Of a stretch of 9,939 bases of DNA, positions 6,635 through 9,939 are shown piece after piece. This stretch comes from Acidifodinimicrobium sp049967035. Lineage in GTDB: Archaea; Nanobdellota; Nanobdellia; Parvarchaeales; Parvarchaeaceae. The notes beneath the pieces are model-generated. The model was given only the letters and a program-made list of their open reading frames with translations, was not told the DNA's origin and did no database searches. Where the stretch lies: NCBI GenBank assembly GCA_049967035.1, contig JBMFTM010000019.1:1-9939 (forward strand). The letters are read 5' to 3'. A program made the position numbers and the translations under genes. The stretch's first letter is position 1. Each line of letters begins with the position of its first letter.

Positions 6635-6678
6635 TAATGTTAATACAGTTTTTATAGCATTGTTAGCCAAATTATACC

Positions 6679-7833
6679 TCAGTCCTTTATCTTTTTTCTA
6701 AAGAAAAGAAGATACATCAATCCACTTGTTATCTGTAGTATCCCGCCGATTATAAGAGGAGAGAAGATATCTATATCCATCAGGTACCCCGACAAACCAG
6801 TACTAAGTGCTGATGCTCTTGTGACAGAGCCGGCTACCCCGCTTGCCGTGCCCATGTCTGAGTTGTCTACATTGTTCACTATTATCACGCTTCTCGTTGG
6901 GGCGCCAAATCCATTTACAAAAGACCTTATAGAATAAAGCAGAACAAAAACCCACAAGAATGGAGAGAAGGCAGAGAGCAGGAGAAGGATACCGCTAAAA
7001 CTTCTTGTAACGCTTGCAGTGTTTATCGTCCCTATCTTCCTAGCTAGCCTGTTGCTGTAGATTGCCCCAAATGCCGCCCATATGTTTATTATGATAAACG
7101 CAATGCTTATTGAAGAAGGCGGGAGGTTATAGCGTAGCAGAAGCCAGAGCGGAAGTAGGGGCATGAATATCCCACTAGCAAACCCATTCACCGCATTTAT
7201 TGTCAGAATTTTCCATAGAAATTTGAAGGTATTGGCGCTGAATACTGCGGCCTTCTTAGACTGGTGTCTTTTCTCCTTTATGAGTGGAAGAGGGACCATC
7301 GATATTAGCATTATTATCATCCCGGCCCTCAGAAGAGGTATGTAGATGTTTGTGGAGATATTACTTAGAAGCAGCAATGCCGGTCCGAACACACTCGCTA
7401 ACCCTGCTGCCATCGTTATGTAGCCTAAGATTTGTATGCGGTTCTCCTTTTTGTAGATATTTGCGATTAAAGCGGTCTGCCCAGGGCTAAAAGCGCCTCT
7501 TAAACTGCCGTTGCTGATGTTGTACCCTCCTATAAGCCCAGCTATTATTATGAGCAAAACACTGTTTGATATAGACAGCAGAAAAAGAGAGAGCACCATC
7601 AACGAATCTGTGATTATAAGTGTTTTCACATACCCAAATCTATCACCAACATTCCCAAGAAATATTGGCAAAAATATCGCAGAAAATACAAATGGTACAT
7701 ATATTAAGCCTATCTGTGTAGCAGTGTACCCTAAGTGCTTGAGATATAAAGGTATAACTAGAAAGATGAAGGACATCGCAAAGCTTCTCAGTATCCTTGA
7801 AATTAATAATAATCTTAGCGGGTCTCTGTTCAT
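6679..7833 (-). CDS. Major facilitator superfamily transporter
   Basis: A 384-residue polytopic membrane protein with about 12 predicted helices in two halves of six. Motif A of the family is visible between helices 2 and 3 as GNVGDRFGYVKTLI (residues about 60-73), with a degenerate counterpart YSNRLARKIG in the second half. The central loop (PLIKEKRHQSKK) is basic and cytoplasmic. Length is normal to slightly short for the superfamily. Nothing in the sequence identifies the substrate; drug or metabolite export is common for such proteins, but that is only a guess. ATG 7833 is chosen because the first residues MNRDPLRLLLISRILRSF lead directly into helix 1. The gene starts 33 nt after the 3' end of tRNA-Ala on the same strand, so either the tRNA transcript continues into it or a weak ATATTTAA element at 7852-7862 acts as its own promoter. 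Confidence 0.9.
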   Translation of the reverse strand: MNRDPLRLLLISRILRSFAMSFIFLVIPLYLKHLGYTATQIGLIYVPFVFSAIFLPIFLGNVGDRFGYVKTLIITDSLMVLSLFLLSISNSVLLIIIAGLIGGYNISNGSLRGAFSPGQTALIANIYKKENRIQILGYITMAAGLASVFGPALLLLSNISTNIYIPLLRAGMIIMLISMVPLPLIKEKRHQSKKAAVFSANTFKFLWKILTINAVNGFASGIFMPLLPLWLLLRYNLPPSSISIAFIIINIWAAFGAIYSNRLARKIGTINTASVTRSFSGILLLLSAFSPFLWVFVLLYSIRSFVNGFGAPTRSVIIVNNVDNSDMGTASGVAGSVTRASALSTGLSGYLMDIDIFSPLIIGGILQITSGLMYLLFFRKKIKD

Positions 7834-7866
7834 TTTGATATTTGTTTCGCTGGGATTAAATATCTA

Positions 7867-7938
7867 TGGACCGGCCGAGATTTGAACTCGGAGCCTCCTC
7901 CGTGCAAGGGAGGCGTCATGCCATTAGACCACCGGCCC
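7867..7938 (-). tRNA. tRNA-Ala (anticodon UGC)
   Basis: The minus strand folds into a 72-nt cloverleaf. The acceptor stem pairs GGGCCGG with CCGGTCC and includes the G3-U70 wobble pair, the main alanine identity element. The anticodon stem CCTCC/GGAGG closes a seven-base loop CTTGCAC with anticodon TGC, and the T arm is CCGAG-TTCAAAT-CTCGG. The discriminator is A. No CCA is encoded (the next bases are TAG) and there is no intron. The gene is divergent from the IMPDH-family gene and sits just upstream of the MFS gene. Confidence 0.97.
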
Positions 7939-7957
7939 GATATCAACTACTATACCC

Positions 7958-7969
7958 TTATAATTATAA
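7958..7969. promoter_or_regulatory. Palindromic TATA element between tRNA-Ala and guaB-like gene
   Basis: TTATAATTATAA is a perfect 12-bp palindrome whose centre is about 25.5 nt from the tRNA 5' end (7938) and the same distance from the GTG at 7989 on the other strand. It can serve as the tRNA TATA box and possibly as a bidirectional one. Confidence 0.55.
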
Positions 7970-7972
7970 AAG

Positions 7973-7980
7973 TATATAAT
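7973..7980 (+). promoter_or_regulatory. Candidate TATA box for IMPDH-family gene
   Basis: TATATAAT is centred about 30 nt before ATG 8007, which would give a near-leaderless mRNA starting close to that ATG. It competes with the palindromic element just upstream as the functional box. Confidence 0.5.
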
Positions 7981-8006
7981 CAGCAGAAGTGAATAATACA
8001 TCTGGT

Positions 8007-9398
8007 ATGAAGACAATAGACAACGCATTCACTTTTGATGATGTTCTTTTAGTCCCTAGAATCTCAAGGGTGCTTTCGAGGTGGGATGTTTCAACAGACA
8101 CAAACATAACCGAAAAGATAAGGCTTCATATTCCTATAATAAGTTCGAATATGGATACTGTCACTGAGTCAGTCATGGCAATCACTATGGCTAAGCTTGG
8201 CGGCGTTGGTGTCATTCACAGATTTAACTCAATAGAATCTGAAGCTGATGAGGTTAGGAAGGTCAAAAGAGAGCTTGGCTTTGTGATATCTGAGCCGTAT
8301 ACTATAAGCAAAGATGCGACTTTGTCAGATCTGCTGAGGCTTTCTGCAGAGAGGGGCGTGAGTGGTTTTCCGGTAGTTGAAGGCAAAAAGCTAATCGGGA
8401 TAATAAGTAAAAGAGACTATGAATTTGAAAGAGACTTAAACAAGAAAGTGAAAGACATGATGACAAAGGATGTGATATCATCCAAAAGCGGTATAACATT
8501 GGAAGACGCGGAGAAGATATTAGCGAAGAACAAGATAGAGAAATTACCTATAGTTGATAAAAACAACCTCTTGATAGGCATGGTAACATCCAAGGACATA
8601 AAATTGAATAGAGAGTACAAGTTTGCTTCTAAGGATAAAAAAGGAAGGCTGATAGTAGGAGGATCAGTCGGCATAAGCGGTGATTACATGCAGAGAGCGA
8701 AGGCCTTAGTTGAAGCGGAAGCAGATTTTTTGGTTGTTGACGTTGCAAATGGGTATCTGGAGAGGACCGCAGATGTCACAAAAGAGTTGAAGAACAGATT
8801 CGGCATAGATGTAATCGCTGGAAATATAGCAACAAAGGAAGGGGCGTTAAATCTAAAGAAGGCCGGGGCGGATGCAGTAAAGGTAGGTATAGGTCCCGGG
8901 AATGCGTGCTTAACTAGGACTGTAGCAGGCGTAGGCTATCCACAGCTAAGCGCAATAATCGATGTGGCTGGGAGCAAGACTAGATTGATAGCAGATGGGG
9001 GCATAAGAAAATCAGCAGATTTGTCCAAAGCTTTGGCAGCTGGGGCGGATGCAGTAATGCTAGGGAGTATGTTAGCCGGGACTGACGAAACGCCTGGCAC
9101 GATAGTGACAAAGAATGGTGAAAACTTCAAATTCTACCGAGGGATGGCCTCCATAAATGCTTTCTATGACAAAGGCGAGAAGACAGGTGTGAACTCAGAG
9201 ATAGGAGAATACACTCCAGAAGGAACTGAGACACTTGTACCTTACAAGGGAACAGTGGTAAAGATAATAAACAACTTAATCGGCGGCTTAAGATCCGCTA
9301 TGACTTACTTGGATTCAAAGAATCTTGATGAGTTCAGGAAAAATGCTTCCTTTGTAAAGTTGACTGAATCCGGCAAGATCGAAAGCAAATATTTGTAA
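8007..9398 (+). CDS. guaB: CBS-containing IMP dehydrogenase / GMP reductase family protein
   Basis: A TIM-barrel enzyme of purine nucleotide metabolism, 463 residues. The N-terminal barrel begins with FTFDDVLLVP and includes SSNMDTVTE (about 46-54). Two CBS repeats fill residues about 95-205. The barrel resumes with DVANGY (245-250), AGNIATKEGA, and GIGPGNACLTR, with the catalytic Cys at 301, then GVGYPQLSAI, IADGGI, the flap YRGMAS (377-382), and PEGTETLVPYKG with Glu405. Most annotation would call it IMPDH (IMP to XMP with NAD). However the Arg-Tyr pair IMPDH needs for hydrolysis is not visible between 383 and 402, and DVANGY, GVGYPQLSA, TY after GGLRSAM and the short C terminus resemble GMP reductase (GMP to IMP with NADPH). 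Start: ATG 8007; an in-frame GTG at 7989 would add six residues and remains possible. The gene is convergent with atpI, 8 nt apart. The gene symbol follows the family name and is uncertain. Confidence 0.88.
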   Translation: MKTIDNAFTFDDVLLVPRISRVLSRWDVSTDTNITEKIRLHIPIISSNMDTVTESVMAITMAKLGGVGVIHRFNSIESEADEVRKVKRELGFVISEPYTISKDATLSDLLRLSAERGVSGFPVVEGKKLIGIISKRDYEFERDLNKKVKDMMTKDVISSKSGITLEDAEKILAKNKIEKLPIVDKNNLLIGMVTSKDIKLNREYKFASKDKKGRLIVGGSVGISGDYMQRAKALVEAEADFLVVDVANGYLERTADVTKELKNRFGIDVIAGNIATKEGALNLKKAGADAVKVGIGPGNACLTRTVAGVGYPQLSAIIDVAGSKTRLIADGGIRKSADLSKALAAGADAVMLGSMLAGTDETPGTIVTKNGENFKFYRGMASINAFYDKGEKTGVNSEIGEYTPEGTETLVPYKGTVVKIINNLIGGLRSAMTYLDSKNLDEFRKNASFVKLTESGKIESKYL

Positions 9399-9406
9399 TT
9401 AGGTCT

Positions 9407-9939
9407 TCATCTTTTAGCCTTAACTTTTTCCTGCGCTTCTTTCAGCCTAAAAGGTTTGAATTCGTTTCCATTTCCTGTGTAAAACTTCGAAAAGAACTCC
9501 ACATATATCAGCCTGGCCCCTTGAATCCCTGCCTCGAACAGTGCTATTATTATGTTGAATATCTGGCCGAATATCAGGATGATCAAACCGATAGCTATAA
9601 GCCACGCTGGGCCTCTCAGAGCGTATGATGTGGATAAGTTTATGACTTCGGCGAGTATCACAGACGCAAGCAATATACCAACAAGCCTTGTATAGGATAG
9701 TATGTGGCTTATCACTGAAGGCACTTCCAGTATAGAACTTACCCCCTCTGAGGAAAAAGTAAGCGCGAATCCTGCAATCAACAGGATATAAGCCGCTAAA
9801 GCGCTTGAATTTGCAAGGCCTATGCTTTCCTTCTGTAGTACGTTTAGACCGAGTATAACTATACCCCATGACAGCAGAAGCCACCCGATTCTCCCCATAG
9901 CCTTCTTTTTATTCTTTATTAACAGATCATCTACAGCCC
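9407..9939 (-). CDS. atpI: A-type ATP synthase subunit I (a subunit), C-terminal part, cut by window edge
   Basis: This is the membrane subunit that forms the proton or sodium path with the c ring in archaeal A-type ATPases. Visible is the last part of the membrane domain: helices including LLLSWGIVILGLNVL and AYILLIAGFALTF, then VISHILSYTRLVGILLASVI with the conserved Arg in SYTRL that faces the c ring, a further helix pair, and the C-terminal signature IALFEAGIQGARLIYVEFF followed by KFYTGNGNEFKPF. The frame is open past the first in-window Met (9898): codons upstream read AVDDLLIKNKKKA without a stop to base 9939, so the gene continues beyond the window and the 5' part (several hundred residues in typical family members of about 650) is missing here. 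Its 3' end is convergent with the IMPDH-family gene. Other ATPase genes are expected nearby but are not in view. Confidence 0.93.
   Translation of the reverse strand, partial: AVDDLLIKNKKKAMGRIGWLLLSWGIVILGLNVLQKESIGLANSSALAAYILLIAGFALTFSSEGVSSILEVPSVISHILSYTRLVGILLASVILAEVINLSTSYALRGPAWLIAIGLIILIFGQIFNIIIALFEAGIQGARLIYVEFFSKFYTGNGNEFKPFRLKEAQEKVKAKR

Noticed and set aside
6598..6678. Terminator between the MFS gene and secF
   Set aside because: No clear T-tract or hairpin on the minus strand after the MFS stop; the region is better explained by the secF promoter.
9447..9884. 145-residue minus-strand frame overlapping atpI
   Set aside because: It is an alternative frame of the atpI coding region with no recognisable family; the atpI frame carries clear motifs.
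1..9939. CRISPR array, insertion sequence or direct repeats
   Set aside because: No repeated units with regular spacers, terminal inverted repeats or transposase frames were seen.

Overview
The window looks like a chromosomal segment of an archaeon. It carries a eukaryote/archaea-type ribosomal protein L15e, archaeal SecF and SecD, the C-terminal end of an A-type ATP synthase subunit I, TATA-box-like promoters 25-33 nt upstream of start codons, heavy use of AGG/AGA and ATA codons, and an intron-less tRNA-Ala without an encoded CCA. Compact gene packing, several shortened or degenerate family members, and many N-glycosylation sequons on exported proteins fit a small-genome (DPANN-like, for example Micrarchaeota-type) archaeon. 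That placement is inference only. No mobile element, CRISPR array or rRNA is visible.

Layout. 1-1571 (+ strand): a short L15e gene, a cysteine-rich exported protein with a class III (pilin-like) signal peptide, and a small protein that looks like a TtuA/Ncs6-type tRNA thiolase from which the PP-loop ATPase core has been removed. 1564-3237 (- strand): a compact three-gene cluster of an exported sequon-rich protein, a membrane-anchored thioredoxin-fold protein with a CPTC active site, and a winged-helix regulator. 3273-6597 (- strand): secF-secD followed 2 nt later by a GalT/HIT-superfamily protein whose nucleophilic histidine is replaced. 6679-7833 (- strand): an MFS transporter. 7867-7938 (- strand): tRNA-Ala(UGC). 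7989/8007-9398 (+ strand): a CBS-containing IMPDH/GMP-reductase family enzyme with several GMP-reductase-like signatures. 9407-9939 (- strand): the 3' part of atpI, running off the window edge and convergent with the purine enzyme.

How the parts may work together. SecD/SecF support export through the Sec channel. Several neighbours (cysteine-rich pilin-like protein, thioredoxin-fold protein, glycoprotein) would be Sec clients placed on the outer face of the membrane, and the CPTC protein could handle disulfides in the cysteine-rich surface protein. This is a locus-level inference and not a demonstrated pathway. The least ordinary content is the PP-loop-less TtuA-like protein, the HIT/GalT pseudoenzyme in the sec operon, the IMPDH-family protein lacking the Arg-Tyr pair, and the cysteine-rich surface module. 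There is no stretch above 300 bases without a gene.
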